64,000 bases of DNA from JADJYF01 sp050186725 (GTDB lineage: Bacteria > Pseudomonadota > Gammaproteobacteria > Ga0077536), in the NCBI GenBank assembly GCA_050186725.1, contig JBFWYG010000015.1:11346-75345 (forward strand), read 5' to 3'. A model generated the notes under the pieces. That model saw only the letters and a list, made by a program, of their open reading frames with translations. It was not told the origin of the DNA and did no database searches. Shown one piece after another: positions 39,095 through 48,090 of the stretch. A program made the position numbers and the translations under genes. The stretch's first letter is position 1. Each line of letters begins with the position of its first letter.

Positions 39095-41066
39095 AGCGGC
39101 GCGTCGTCGCGCCGACCAGCTCAGGCGCGAGCTCGAAGAGCACAATCACCGCTACTACGTGCTGGATGATCCGCTGATCTCGGACGCGGACTACGACCAC
39201 CTCCTGCGTGAACTGCAGGGCCTGGAGGCCGAGCATCCTGACCTCGTGACGCCAGACTCACCGACGCAGCGGGTCGGCGCGAGCCCGGCGGCGCAGTTTG
39301 CCGCGGTTCGTCACCCGCTCCCCATGCTGTCGCTGGCCAACGTGTTCGACGGCGAGGAGTTCGCCGACTTCCACCGGCGCTGCGCCGAGCAGCTCGGCGT
39401 GGAGGAGGTGGAGTTCGTGGCCGAGCCCAAGCTCGACGGCCTGGCCATCAGCCTGATCTACGAACAGGGCAGGCTCACGCGCGCCGCGACCCGCGGCGAC
39501 GGCAGCTCGGGCGAGGACGTCACCCACAACGTGCGCACCATTCGCGCCGTCCCGCTGCGCCTGCGCGGCGCGCCGCGACTGCTCGAAGTGCGTGGCGAGA
39601 TCTACATGGAGAAGCGCGGCTTCGAGGCACTGAACGCGCGCCAGGCCGCCGCCGGGCAGAAGACCTTCGCCAATCCGCGCAATGCCGCCGCCGGCAGCCT
39701 GCGTCAGCTCGATCCGCGCATCACCGCCGAGCGCCCGCTGACCATGTGCTGCTACGGGGTGGGGGAGATGGACACGCCCGAACGACCACACACGCAGCTG
39801 GCGACCCTCACCTGGCTCAGCGAACTCGGCCTGCGCGTGTCTCCGGAGACGCGCGTGGTGCGGGGCGTCGCTGCGAGCCTCGAATACTACGTCGCCATCG
39901 GCGCGCGGCGCGCGGCGCTGGCCTACGAAATCGACGGCGTGGTGTTCAAGGTCAACGACCTCGCGCAGCAGGTCGCGCTCGGCTTCGTCGCGCGCGCGCC
40001 ACGCTGGGCGACAGCCTTCAAGTTTCCACCCGACGAGCGCACCACCCGCGTGCTCGCCATCGAAGTGCAGGTCGGCCGCACGGGCGCCCTGACGCCGGTG
40101 GCGCGGCTGGAGCCGGTGCTGGTCGGCGGCGTGACGGTGACCAATGCGACCTTGCACAACGCGGACGAGATTCGGCGCAAGGACGTGCGCGTGGGCGATA
40201 CGGTGGTGGTGCGGCGCGCCGGCGACGTGATCCCCGAGATCGTGCGCGTGGTGCCGGAGCTGCGTCCCGCCGACAGCGTGCCCTATGAACTCCCGGACAG
40301 CGTGCCCGAGCAGGAGCAGGCGCGCCGCGTGCAGGCCATCATCCATTTCGCCTCGCGTCGCGCGTTGGACATCGAGGGTCTGGGTGAGAAGCTGATCGAA
40401 CAGCTGGTGGCGGTCGGCAAGGTGCGCGACGTGGCGGATCTCTACCGCCTGACGGCGGAGGAACTCGCCACGCTCGATCGCATGGCGGAGAAGTCCGCCA
40501 CCAACGTCGTGCAGGCCATCGAGCGCAGCAAGGACACCACCCTGCCGCGCCTGCTGCATGGTCTCGGCATTCGTGAAGTGGGCGAGGCGACCGCGGCCAA
40601 CCTGGCCAGTGCGCTCGGCACGCTGGACAACATTCGCCGCGCCACGCAAGAGCAGCTGGAACTGGTGCGGGACGTCGGTCCGGTGGTGGCGGCGAGCATC
40701 GCGGCCTGGTTCGCCGAGCCGGACAACGCGGCCTTGATCGACGACCTGATCGCGCTCGGGCTGCGCTGGCCGGAGCACGAAGTGGCGCCACCGGAGACAC
40801 TGCCGCTGAACGGCCTGACGGTGGTGCTGACCGGCAGCCTTGCGACGCTCTCACGGGACGATGCCAAGGCGCGGCTGACGGCGCTCGGCGCCAAGGTGGC
40901 CGGCTCGGTGTCGAAGAAGACCAGCCTGGTGGTGGCCGGTGCGGAGGCGGGCAGCAAGCTCGATCGCGCGGTCGAACTCGGCGTGCCGGTGCTGGACGAG
41001 GCCGCGCTGCTCGCGCTGCTGGACGAGCCGACGCGGGTCGCAGAGTGGCTCAGACCGGCGCCTTGA
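39081..41066 (+). CDS. ligA: NAD-dependent DNA ligase, lacking the zinc finger
   Basis: A 661-residue replication ligase. The Ia domain (EEHNHRYYVLDDPLISDADY), adenylation site EPKLDGLAISL (Lys nucleophile ~115), OB fold, helix-hairpin-helix region and a C-terminal BRCT domain (LNGLTVVLTGSLATLSRDDA) are all present. The Cys4 zinc finger between the OB fold and the HhH domain is not: residues ~394-417 read RPADSVPYELPDSVPEQEQA with no cysteine where E. coli LigA has four within a segment about 20 residues longer. The frame is intact on both sides. Confidence 0.95.
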   Translation: MPAPEAARRRADQLRRELEEHNHRYYVLDDPLISDADYDHLLRELQGLEAEHPDLVTPDSPTQRVGASPAAQFAAVRHPLPMLSLANVFDGEEFADFHRRCAEQLGVEEVEFVAEPKLDGLAISLIYEQGRLTRAATRGDGSSGEDVTHNVRTIRAVPLRLRGAPRLLEVRGEIYMEKRGFEALNARQAAAGQKTFANPRNAAAGSLRQLDPRITAERPLTMCCYGVGEMDTPERPHTQLATLTWLSELGLRVSPETRVVRGVAASLEYYVAIGARRAALAYEIDGVVFKVNDLAQQVALGFVARAPRWATAFKFPPDERTTRVLAIEVQVGRTGALTPVARLEPVLVGGVTVTNATLHNADEIRRKDVRVGDTVVVRRAGDVIPEIVRVVPELRPADSVPYELPDSVPEQEQARRVQAIIHFASRRALDIEGLGEKLIEQLVAVGKVRDVADLYRLTAEELATLDRMAEKSATNVVQAIERSKDTTLPRLLHGLGIREVGEATAANLASALGTLDNIRRATQEQLELVRDVGPVVAASIAAWFAEPDNAALIDDLIALGLRWPEHEVAPPETLPLNGLTVVLTGSLATLSRDDAKARLTALGAKVAGSVSKKTSLVVAGAEAGSKLDRAVELGVPVLDEAALLALLDEPTRVAEWLRPAP

Positions 41067-42003
41067 TCTCCGGCGCCACCACCACCCGGTTGCGGCCGCC
41101 GCGCTTGGCCGTCAACAGCAGATCGTCCGCGCGCTGCATCAGATCCACGTGGGTCTCGCCGGGCACGAAGTGCGCGACGCCGAGGCTCGCCGTGACGTGC
41201 TCGCTGGCCGGCAGCGATTCCACCTGCATGTTTTCTATTTCGCCGCGGATGCGCTCGGCCAAGAGCTCCGCGCCGGCGGTGGCGGTGTTCGGCAGGATCA
41301 CCACGAATTCCTCGCCACCGTAGCGGTAGACGCCGTCCGAGGTGCGCGTGCAGCGCACGATCTGGTTGGCGATCTGGGTCAGCACCACGTCGCCGACGAT
41401 ATGGCCGAAGCGGTCGTTGATCGACTTGAAGTGATCGATGTCGATGATCAGCAGCGAGAGCGGCGAGACCTGGCGCTGGGCGAGCGAGATGTGATGCTTG
41501 AGCTGGGCGGTCAGCATCGCGCGGTTGTTGACGCCGGTGAGCGGGTCCTTCAGCGCGATCTTGAGCGCGCGCTCGTACTGCAGCGCGTTGCGTAAAGGGT
41601 AGATGAGAGTGCAGAGCAGGACCTCCAGCACCGCGAGCTCGCTCTCGGCCAGCGCCGTGGCCCGCGAGAAGGTGATCTCGCCCAGGTAGCGACCGACCAG
41701 GTTCAGCTCGTAGGTGTAGCTGTTCAGTTCGCGGGCGCCGTCATCGATGGAAATCTTCTGCACGCTGTGGCGGTAGCGCACCGCCACGCCGCGCACCATG
41801 CGCCGCACCTCGCGAGCGAAGCCACGCACCACGTCGCGCACGTAGAGGCTGGACTGCAACGCGGTGGAAATGCGCAACTTCGTGGCATCGGAGACGATGT
41901 CCCGTCCGCGATCCTGGTCGACCGTGAAGGGCAGGATCTCGTTGACGAAGCTGCCATTGCGCCAAGGTTCGGCGCCAATTACCTGCTTGATGGGAGTGCT
42001 CAT
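41050..42003 (-). CDS. Diguanylate cyclase (GGDEF domain)
   Basis: Makes cyclic di-GMP. The C-terminal ~165 residues of this 317-residue protein are a GGDEF domain: DPLTGVNNRAML, IDIDHFKSINDRFGH and the active-site loop YRYGGEEFVV. RTSD five residues before GGEEF fits the RxxD inhibitory site, so product feedback is likely. The N-terminal ~150 residues have no TM helix and no domain I recognise. ATG 42003 preferred; the frame runs to 42108. Its 3' end overlaps ligA by 17 bp, tail to tail. Confidence 0.93.
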   Translation of the reverse strand: MSTPIKQVIGAEPWRNGSFVNEILPFTVDQDRGRDIVSDATKLRISTALQSSLYVRDVVRGFAREVRRMVRGVAVRYRHSVQKISIDDGARELNSYTYELNLVGRYLGEITFSRATALAESELAVLEVLLCTLIYPLRNALQYERALKIALKDPLTGVNNRAMLTAQLKHHISLAQRQVSPLSLLIIDIDHFKSINDRFGHIVGDVVLTQIANQIVRCTRTSDGVYRYGGEEFVVILPNTATAGAELLAERIRGEIENMQVESLPASEHVTASLGVAHFVPGETHVDLMQRADDLLLTAKRGGRNRVVVAPEIKAPV

Positions 42004-42188
42004 CTTGTTCTGCCATGCTTCCAGCAACGTGGACCTGCTCGCGAGCTTGCGAGAAATGTGCCAAGCAGTACACAAAACGATGAGCGACAGTCGAGGAGGG
42101 TGCGCCAACCCCGCAATGGGGCAGGTTTTACGCCGCGGCGCGGCGCGGGTCGGCTGGCCGGGGCGGGGCGTTGGGACTGTCCGTCAAG

Positions 42189-42225
42189 TTTCCGTCGCGG
42201 CCGCGATGGCAGGTGACGACGGAAA
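42189..42225. repeat. 9-bp inverted repeat upstream of the diguanylate cyclase gene
   Basis: TTTCCGTCG (42189-42197) and CGACGGAAA (42217-42225) form a perfect dyad with a 19-nt loop, in the 254-bp stretch between the cyclase start and the assembly gap. No gene is visible in this stretch. It may be an operator or part of a structured leader or terminator; nothing else supports either. Confidence 0.3.
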
Positions 42226-42257
42226 TCCGACCTCGCGGCAATTCCTGCCGCCCGGCA

Positions 42258-42357
42258 NNNNNNNNNNNNNNNNNNNNNNNNNNNNNNNNNNNNNNNNNNN
42301 NNNNNNNNNNNNNNNNNNNNNNNNNNNNNNNNNNNNNNNNNNNNNNNNNNNNNNNNN
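42258..42357. other. Assembly gap of exactly 100 N
   Basis: A round-number run of N is the usual placeholder for a scaffold join of unknown size. It interrupts an SDR gene on the right; the real distance and even the adjacency of the two sides are unproven. Confidence 0.99.
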
Positions 42358-42569
42358 TCGGCCAGGGTCGCGGCCTCCAGGTTGACCGGCGCCAGCACCG
42401 GCGCGGGACCGCCGGCGGCCTCGATGTCATCGGCGATGCGTTGCAGGGCGCCGACGTCGCGCGCCATCAGCACCACGGTCGCGCCGGCCGCCGCGGCCGC
42501 CCGCGCCACGGCTTCGCCGATGCCGCGGCTCGCGCCGGTCACCAGCAGGGTCTGGCCCGCGAGGTCCAT
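42358..42569 (-). CDS. Short-chain dehydrogenase/reductase, N-terminal fragment (YciK-like)
   Basis: About 70 residues before the assembly gap. TLLVTGASRGIGEAVARAAA is the SDR dinucleotide-binding TGxxxGIG motif, followed by VVLMARDVGALQRIADDI, similar to YciK-type reductases. ATG 42569 is favoured since AGGCGG lies about 5 bases upstream; an in-frame GTG at 42575 is possible. It starts 9 bp after the nadB stop. The catalytic Tyr-x-x-x-Lys is in the missing part. Truncation is by the gap, not a natural break. Confidence 0.8.
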
Positions 42570-42578
42570 GGCCACCGC

Positions 42579-44189
42579 CTAGCTGAAGTCGCCGGCGCGC
42601 AGCACCGTGTCGCGCCGGTAGTTGAGGTCGTCGAGCTGCGGATAGTCGAGCGTGTAGTGCAGGCCGCGGCTCTCGCGCCGCTTGAGCGCGGCGCGAATGA
42701 TCAGCTCCGCGACCTGCACCAGGTTGCGCAGCTCGATGAGGTCGCCCGTGACGCGGAAATTGCCGTAGAACTCGCTGATCTCGGCGTGCAGCAGTTCCAC
42801 CCGGCGCCGCGCGCGCTGCAGGCGCTTGGTGGTGCGCACGATGCCCACGTAGTCCCACATCAGCCGCCTGAGCTCATCCCAGTTGTGCGCGACCACCACT
42901 TCCTCGTCCGCGTCGGTGACTTGGCTCTCGTCCCAGGACGGAATGTCGGCGACCGGCGCGAGGCTGCCGAGCGACTCCATGATCGAGCGCGCGGCGGCGT
43001 CGCCCAGCACCAGGCACTCGAGCAGCGAATTGCTCGCCATGCGGTTGGCGCCGTGCAGGCCGGTGCAGGCCACCTCGCCGATGGCATAGAGACCCGGGAG
43101 GGAGGTGCGGCCATGGGTGTCGGTCACCACCCCGCCACACAGGTAGTGCGCGGCCGGCACGACCGGGATTGGCGCGGCCGTCATGTCGATGCCGTAGCGC
43201 TGGCAGGCCTCGTACACCGTCGGGAAGTGCTCGAGGATGAAATCACGCGGCTTGTGCGTGACGTCCAGGTAGACACAGTCCAGGCCCAGTCGCTTCATCT
43301 CGTGGTCGATGGCGCGCGCGACGATGTCGCGCGGCGCGAGCTCGGCCCGCGGATCGAACTTCGGCATGAAGCGTTCGCCGTTCTCCAAGAGCAGCACGCC
43401 GCCTTCGCCGCGCAGCGCCTCGGTCAACAGGAAGGTCTTGGCTTGAGGATGGTAGAGACAGGTCGGATGGAACTGCACGAATTCCATGTTGGCCACCGCG
43501 CAGCCCGCGCGCCAGGCCATGCCGATGCCGTCGCCGGTGGCGACGTCCGGATTGCTGGTGTAGAGGTACACCTTGCCGGCGCCGCCGGTGGCCAGCACGC
43601 AACAGCGTGCGGCGATGGTCTTCACTTCCTGGCGCTCGACGTCCAGCACGTAGGCGCCGATGCAGCGGTCCGGCACCCGGCCGAGCTTGCCCGAGCTGAT
43701 CAGGTCGATGGCCATGTGCCGCTCGAGCAGCGTGATGTTGGGGTTCTCGCGCACCCGCTCCAGCAGCGTGGTCTCGATGGCCCGGCCGGTGGCGTCGGCG
43801 GCGTGCACCACCCGCCGGTGGCTGTGGCCGCCCTCGCGCGTCAGGTGGAACTCGACCGCGCCGGAGCGCGAGGTGCGGGTGCTGAAGGGCACACCCTGCG
43901 ACTGCAGCCACTCGATGCGCTCGCGGCCGTGACGCACGATGAATTCCACCGCCTCGCGCCTGCAGATGCCGGCGCCGGCGACCAGGGTGTCCTCGATGTG
44001 CGACTCGATGGAATCGGCGTGATCCATCACGGCCGATACGCCGCCCTGGGCGTACAGCGTGGCGCTCTCGCTCGCCTCGGTCTTGGACAGCACGACCACG
44101 CGGTGGCGGGTAGCCAGCGTCAGCGCCAGCGACAGGCCGGCGGCGCCGCTGCCGATCACCATCACGTCGCAGCTTTCGGATCGAGTCAT
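42579..44189 (-). CDS. nadB: L-aspartate oxidase
   Basis: FAD enzyme that oxidises L-aspartate to iminoaspartate for NAD synthesis. The 536-residue protein starts with the FAD loop DVMVIGSGAAGLSLALTLA, then LYAQGGVSAVM, HSHRRVVHAADATGRAIE, EFVQFHPTCLY and GLYAIGEVACTGLHGANRMASNSLLE, all characteristic; length matches E. coli NadB. ATG 44189 preferred though its ribosome site is weak. It diverges from rpoE, as in E. coli and Pseudomonas. Confidence 0.96.
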   Translation of the reverse strand: MTRSESCDVMVIGSGAAGLSLALTLATRHRVVVLSKTEASESATLYAQGGVSAVMDHADSIESHIEDTLVAGAGICRREAVEFIVRHGRERIEWLQSQGVPFSTRTSRSGAVEFHLTREGGHSHRRVVHAADATGRAIETTLLERVRENPNITLLERHMAIDLISSGKLGRVPDRCIGAYVLDVERQEVKTIAARCCVLATGGAGKVYLYTSNPDVATGDGIGMAWRAGCAVANMEFVQFHPTCLYHPQAKTFLLTEALRGEGGVLLLENGERFMPKFDPRAELAPRDIVARAIDHEMKRLGLDCVYLDVTHKPRDFILEHFPTVYEACQRYGIDMTAAPIPVVPAAHYLCGGVVTDTHGRTSLPGLYAIGEVACTGLHGANRMASNSLLECLVLGDAAARSIMESLGSLAPVADIPSWDESQVTDADEEVVVAHNWDELRRLMWDYVGIVRTTKRLQRARRRVELLHAEISEFYGNFRVTGDLIELRNLVQVAELIIRAALKRRESRGLHYTLDYPQLDDLNYRRDTVLRAGDFS

Positions 44190-44323
44190 CGAGTGGGTCC
44201 AGAAGTGGAGCGGGGCGACGTCGAGGAGGCGTCGCACGCCGCACTACGTGCCGTCCGGGCGGGCGGTTCAGGCGCGAGCCGCACTTGCCAAATGCCGGGC
44301 CTGGCCCGATCCTGTCGACCTCC

Positions 44324-44350
44324 GAACTTACCCAGCCAGAGATGGTCAAC
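44324..44350 (+). promoter_or_regulatory. Sigma-E (AlgU-type) promoter upstream of rpoE
   Basis: GAACTT at 44324-44329, a 16-bp spacer, then GGTCAAC with TCAAC at 44346-44350. This matches the known extracytoplasmic stress sigma consensus (GAACTT, 16-17 bp, TCTGA/TCAAA). It lies ~53 bp before the rpoE ATG, so the operon is probably autoregulated. Confidence 0.72.
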
Positions 44351-44402
44351 CGATTCGAGCGTGCGCCCAGCGCGGCCGTCATGATACAGGCATAGCGCGG
44401 CG

Positions 44403-44984
44403 ATGGGCGACAGCATGACCGATACCGAACTGGTGGCCCGGGTACAGCAAGGTGACAAATCCGCGTTCGACCTGCTGGTGCACAGATACCAGCATCGCAT
44501 CATCAAGCTGGTAGGGCGCTACGTGCGCGAACCGGCCGATGCGCAGGACGTCGCCCAGGACGCGTTCATCAAGGCCTACCGCGCACTGCCGAACTTTCGC
44601 GGCGAAAGCGCGTTCTATACCTGGCTCTACCGCATCGCGATCAACACCGCCAAGAACCACCTGGTGGCGGCCGCCCGGCGTCCGAGCGACATCGACCTGG
44701 GCAGCAACGAGGACGGCGAGCAGTTCGAGATCGAGGATCTGAAAGCCACGCTCGAGACGCCCGAGAGGCTGCTGCTGACCGACGAGATCCGTGAGACGGT
44801 GATTGATGCCATCGGCAAATTGCCAGAGGATTTGCGCACCGCGATCCTGCTGCGCGAACTCGACGGCATGAGCTACGAAGAAATCGCGACCGTGATGGCC
44901 TGCCCCATCGGCACGGTGCGGTCGCGCATCTTCCGCGCGCGCGAAGCCATCGACCTGAAACTGAAACCGCTGCTTGAAGACTGA
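44403..44984 (+). CDS. rpoE: RNA polymerase sigma factor RpoE/AlgU
   Basis: ECF sigma factor for envelope stress, 193 residues. Region 2 is LVHRYQHRIIKLVGRYV to DAQDVAQDAFIKAYRAL and FRGESAFYTWLYRIAIN; region 4 is MSYEEIATVMACPIGTVRSR. Aligning the N-terminus with E. coli RpoE favours ATG 44403 over the in-frame ATG four codons later. Followed 11 bp on by rseA. A matching autoregulatory promoter lies upstream. Confidence 0.96.
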   Translation: MGDSMTDTELVARVQQGDKSAFDLLVHRYQHRIIKLVGRYVREPADAQDVAQDAFIKAYRALPNFRGESAFYTWLYRIAINTAKNHLVAAARRPSDIDLGSNEDGEQFEIEDLKATLETPERLLLTDEIRETVIDAIGKLPEDLRTAILLRELDGMSYEEIATVMACPIGTVRSRIFRAREAIDLKLKPLLED

Positions 44985-44995
44985 GGTGCGGGACC

Positions 44996-45634
44996 ATGAG
45001 TGACGAACAGATATCTGCGCTGGTCGACGACGCCCTGCCGCCGGATGAGACCGCGAGCGCCGTGGACCGGTTGCTGGGCGACGCCCAGGCGCGCGCCGCC
45101 TGGAGCCGCTACCACCTGATGGGCGCCGCGCTGCGCGAGTCCGTCGACGACGGCGGCCTGGCGCGGCGCGATGCCCCGCGGTCCGCCACGGTCGTGCCGT
45201 TCCAGCGGCCGGCGCCCGCCGCGCCGCGACGTCCCGCCTGGCTGGGATTGGCGGCCGCGGCGGCCCTCGGTGCGCTGGTCCTGGCGGTCGCCGCGATAGC
45301 GCCGCGCGCGCCGACCGATGAAGCGCCCGCGGTGGCGAGCGGCGGAACGACCGTGGTGGCGCCCGGCGGGACCCAGGTCGGGACGCCCGTGGCGTCGCCC
45401 TCGCCGATAGTCCTGCCGACCCAGGCCGAATCCGTCGGTCTCGCCGGCAGCGACGTCGTGGTGATGGACGACGAAGGCTACGCCGTATCGGTCAACCAGC
45501 AGGCCATCGTGCGCGAAGCCGAGACCGAGACCCGGCTCAACGACTACGTGACGAATTTCAATGAACGGCGCGCGCGCCAGTCGGCGCCCGGCCAGCATCC
45601 CTATGTTCGCAGCGTCGACTACAGCTACCGCTGA
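44996..45634 (+). CDS. rseA: Anti-sigma-E factor RseA/MucA
   Basis: A 212-residue single-pass inner-membrane protein. The cytoplasmic N-terminus (EQISALVDDALPPDETASAV, then WSRYHLMGAALR) is the RseA sigma-binding domain. A TM helix spans about 81-102 (WLGLAAAAALGALVLAVAAI), and the periplasmic C-terminal part ends in tyrosine-rich VRSVDYSYR. Regulated proteolysis by DegS and RseP would release RpoE; those genes are not here. Overlaps rseB. Confidence 0.9.
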   Translation: MSDEQISALVDDALPPDETASAVDRLLGDAQARAAWSRYHLMGAALRESVDDGGLARRDAPRSATVVPFQRPAPAAPRRPAWLGLAAAAALGALVLAVAAIAPRAPTDEAPAVASGGTTVVAPGGTQVGTPVASPSPIVLPTQAESVGLAGSDVVVMDDEGYAVSVNQQAIVREAETETRLNDYVTNFNERRARQSAPGQHPYVRSVDYSYR

Positions 45635-46628
45635 GGTCCGCCCCCGGGGGCGCCGCCGCGGGGCCCTCGCGCTTTGCGCGCTCGGACTGTGGGGCGCCGC
45701 GACGCGCGCCGACGACGCCGGCCAGGCGCTGCGCGACATGCACGAGGCGACGCGAACGCTCAACTACGAGGGCGTGTTCGTCTACCAGCGCGGCGACCAC
45801 CTGGAAAGCATGCGCCTCATCCATCGCTACGCCGACGGCGCCGAGGCCGAGCGCCTGATTTCCCTGTCCGGCCCTGCGCGGGAGGTGATCCGCCAGGGCG
45901 ACCGCGTCACCTGCGTGTACGCCGACAGCGACGGGGCGCGCGGCGCAGGCAAGACGCCACCGCGCGATCTCATCGGCATCGGTTTCTCCGCGCCGGTCGA
46001 CAAACTGGACGACAATTACCGCATCACGGTCGACGGCCAGGACCGCGTGGCCGGACGACCGAGCACCGTGGTCGCCGTCACGCCCGTCTCGCCGGATCGC
46101 TACGGCTACCGGCTGTGGCTGGACGAACAGTCGAAGCTGCTGCTCAAGTCGGCGATCCTGGATGGCAGCGGCCACGCGCTCGAGCAGATGCAGTTCACCA
46201 GCCTCGAGGTCCATGCGAGCCTGGCGCCCGACATGCTGCAGCCGGGCCTGCACGGCCCGTCCTTCGACTGGCACAGCGACGCCGAGACGGAGTCGGACGA
46301 GGCCGCCGCGGCGGCGGCGGGGGCCGGCGGCGACTGGAAGGTGTCCTGGGTGCCCCCCGGCTTCGAGTTCAAGGAACGCAGCCTGCAGCGCATGGGCGCG
46401 CGCGAGGCGCCCATCGATCACCTGGTGTACTCCGACGGGGTGGCCATGGTATCGATCTTCGTCGAGGCCGTGGCCGACGTGACCCGCGCACTGCGCGGGC
46501 GCTCCTCGCGCGGCGCGGTCAACGCGTTCAGTCGCCTGGCCGACAGTCATCAAATCACCGTGGTCGGCGAAGTGCCGGCGGCAACTGCCAGGAAAATCGC
46601 GAGGTCGGTGGTCCGCACCGAACCTTGA
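45603..46628 (+). CDS. rseB: Sigma-E regulatory protein RseB/MucB
   Basis: Periplasmic partner that guards RseA from cleavage and senses LPS or misplaced lipoproteins. The 341-residue precursor has an N-terminal signal (RRRGALALCALGLWGAA) and the MucB/RseB domain beginning LRDMHEATRTLNYEGVFVYQRGDHLESMRL. The C-terminal domain from ~230 (DWKVSWVPPGFEFKER) is also typical. ATG 45603 is preferred over the in-frame start at 45561; either way it overlaps rseA. Confidence 0.92.
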   Translation: MFAASTTATAEVRPRGRRRGALALCALGLWGAATRADDAGQALRDMHEATRTLNYEGVFVYQRGDHLESMRLIHRYADGAEAERLISLSGPAREVIRQGDRVTCVYADSDGARGAGKTPPRDLIGIGFSAPVDKLDDNYRITVDGQDRVAGRPSTVVAVTPVSPDRYGYRLWLDEQSKLLLKSAILDGSGHALEQMQFTSLEVHASLAPDMLQPGLHGPSFDWHSDAETESDEAAAAAAGAGGDWKVSWVPPGFEFKERSLQRMGAREAPIDHLVYSDGVAMVSIFVEAVADVTRALRGRSSRGAVNAFSRLADSHQITVVGEVPAATARKIARSVVRTEP

Positions 46629-46638
46629 TGGAGTCGAG

Positions 46639-48090
46639 ATGAGAGCGAAATCGCTGTCCCTGGTCGGGGCGCTGTGTCTGTTCGTGCTGGGTCAGGCCGT
46701 CGCCCAGGACGTGCGCCTGCCCGATTTCACCCTGCTGGCCAAGCAGAACAGTCCGGCGGTGGTGAACATCAGCACCTCCATGAAGGCGCCCAAGCTGAGC
46801 CAGCGACTGCCGCCAGGTTACAACCTGCCCGACATTCCCGAGGACGGCCCGCTCAGCGACTTCTTCCGTCACTTCTTCGGCGACGAGGGCCCAGGCGGTC
46901 CGAACGGGCCCGACGGCCAGGAGCAGCGGTCCTCGCTCGGCTCGGGCTTCATCCTGAGCAAGGACGGCTACGTCATCACCAACTACCACGTGGTGCGCGA
47001 AGCCGACGAGATCATCGTGCGCATGTCCGATCGCAGTGAGCACTCCGCCAAGCTGGTCGGTTCCGACCAGCGCAGCGACGTGGCGGTGCTGAAGATCGAG
47101 GCCAACCGCGACCTGCCGACGGTCAAGACCGGCGATTCCGATCAGCTCGAGGTCGGCGAATGGGTGCTGGCCATCGGCTCCCCCTTCGGCTTCGACTACT
47201 CGGTCACGGCCGGCATCGTCAGCGCCAAGGGCCGCAGCCTGCCGAACGAGAACTACGTGCCCTTCATCCAGACCGACGTCGCGATCAACCCGGGCAATTC
47301 CGGTGGCCCGTTGTTCAACCTGCGCGGCGAGGTGGTGGGGGTCAACTCGCAGATCTACAGCCGCACCGGCGGCTTCATGGGCGTGTCCTTCGCCATTCCG
47401 ATGAAGGTCGTGCAGGACGTCTACAGCCAGATTCGCGACCATGGCAGCGTGACCCGCGGCTGGCTGGGCGTGCTGATCCAGGACGTCACCCAGGAGCTCG
47501 CCGAGTCCTTCGCCATGGACAAGCCGACTGGCGCCCTGGTGTCCAAGGTGCTGGCCGGCAGTCCGGCGGAGAAGGCGGGCGTGCAGACCGGCGACGTCAT
47601 CCTGAGCTTCGCCGGCAAGCGCATCGAGCGCTCGTCCGATTTGCCGCCGCTGGTCGGCGGCACCAAGGTCGGCGACAAGATCCCCGTCGAACTCATGCGG
47701 GACGGCAAGCGCCGCAACCTGACCATCAACATCGGCGCGCTGCCGGAAGACGAGCCGGAGATCGCCGGCGGCGGCGCCGCGCCGGAGAAGTCCAAGCTCG
47801 ACGCCAAGCTCAAGATTGCCGTGGCCGAGCCCACGCCTCAGCAACGCGAGGAGGCCCAGGTCAACGAGGGCGGCGTGCTCATCGCGGACATCGCCGAAGG
47901 CCCGGCCTATGCCGCGGGCCTGCGCGAGGGCGACATCATCCTGCAGCTGAACAATCACCGCATCGGCGGCCTCAAGGACTTCCGCGCACAGGTCGAGAAG
48001 CTCGAGGCGGGCAAGACCGTGCCGGTGCTGATCCAGCGCCAGGGCGGTCCGCTGTTCCTGGCGATGAAGGTGCCGAAGAAGGATGGCTGA
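46639..48090 (+). CDS. mucD: Periplasmic serine protease MucD/DegP-like
   Basis: A 483-residue HtrA protease. Signal peptide ~1-23 (LSLVGALCLFVLGQAVA). The catalytic triad is His in VITNYHVVRE (~117), Asp in RSDVAVLKIE (~149) and Ser in NPGNSGGPLFNLRG (~221), followed by two PDZ domains. It degrades or refolds misfolded envelope proteins. Ten bp after rseB, the position of mucD in the Pseudomonas algU operon. GGAGT precedes the ATG. Confidence 0.95.
   Translation: MRAKSLSLVGALCLFVLGQAVAQDVRLPDFTLLAKQNSPAVVNISTSMKAPKLSQRLPPGYNLPDIPEDGPLSDFFRHFFGDEGPGGPNGPDGQEQRSSLGSGFILSKDGYVITNYHVVREADEIIVRMSDRSEHSAKLVGSDQRSDVAVLKIEANRDLPTVKTGDSDQLEVGEWVLAIGSPFGFDYSVTAGIVSAKGRSLPNENYVPFIQTDVAINPGNSGGPLFNLRGEVVGVNSQIYSRTGGFMGVSFAIPMKVVQDVYSQIRDHGSVTRGWLGVLIQDVTQELAESFAMDKPTGALVSKVLAGSPAEKAGVQTGDVILSFAGKRIERSSDLPPLVGGTKVGDKIPVELMRDGKRRNLTINIGALPEDEPEIAGGGAAPEKSKLDAKLKIAVAEPTPQQREEAQVNEGGVLIADIAEGPAYAAGLREGDIILQLNNHRIGGLKDFRAQVEKLEAGKTVPVLIQRQGGPLFLAMKVPKKDG

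Noticed and set aside
42004..42257. GEMM c-di-GMP riboswitch upstream of the diguanylate cyclase
   Set aside because: The stretch has a dyad but lacks the conserved GEMM core sequences as far as I can read.
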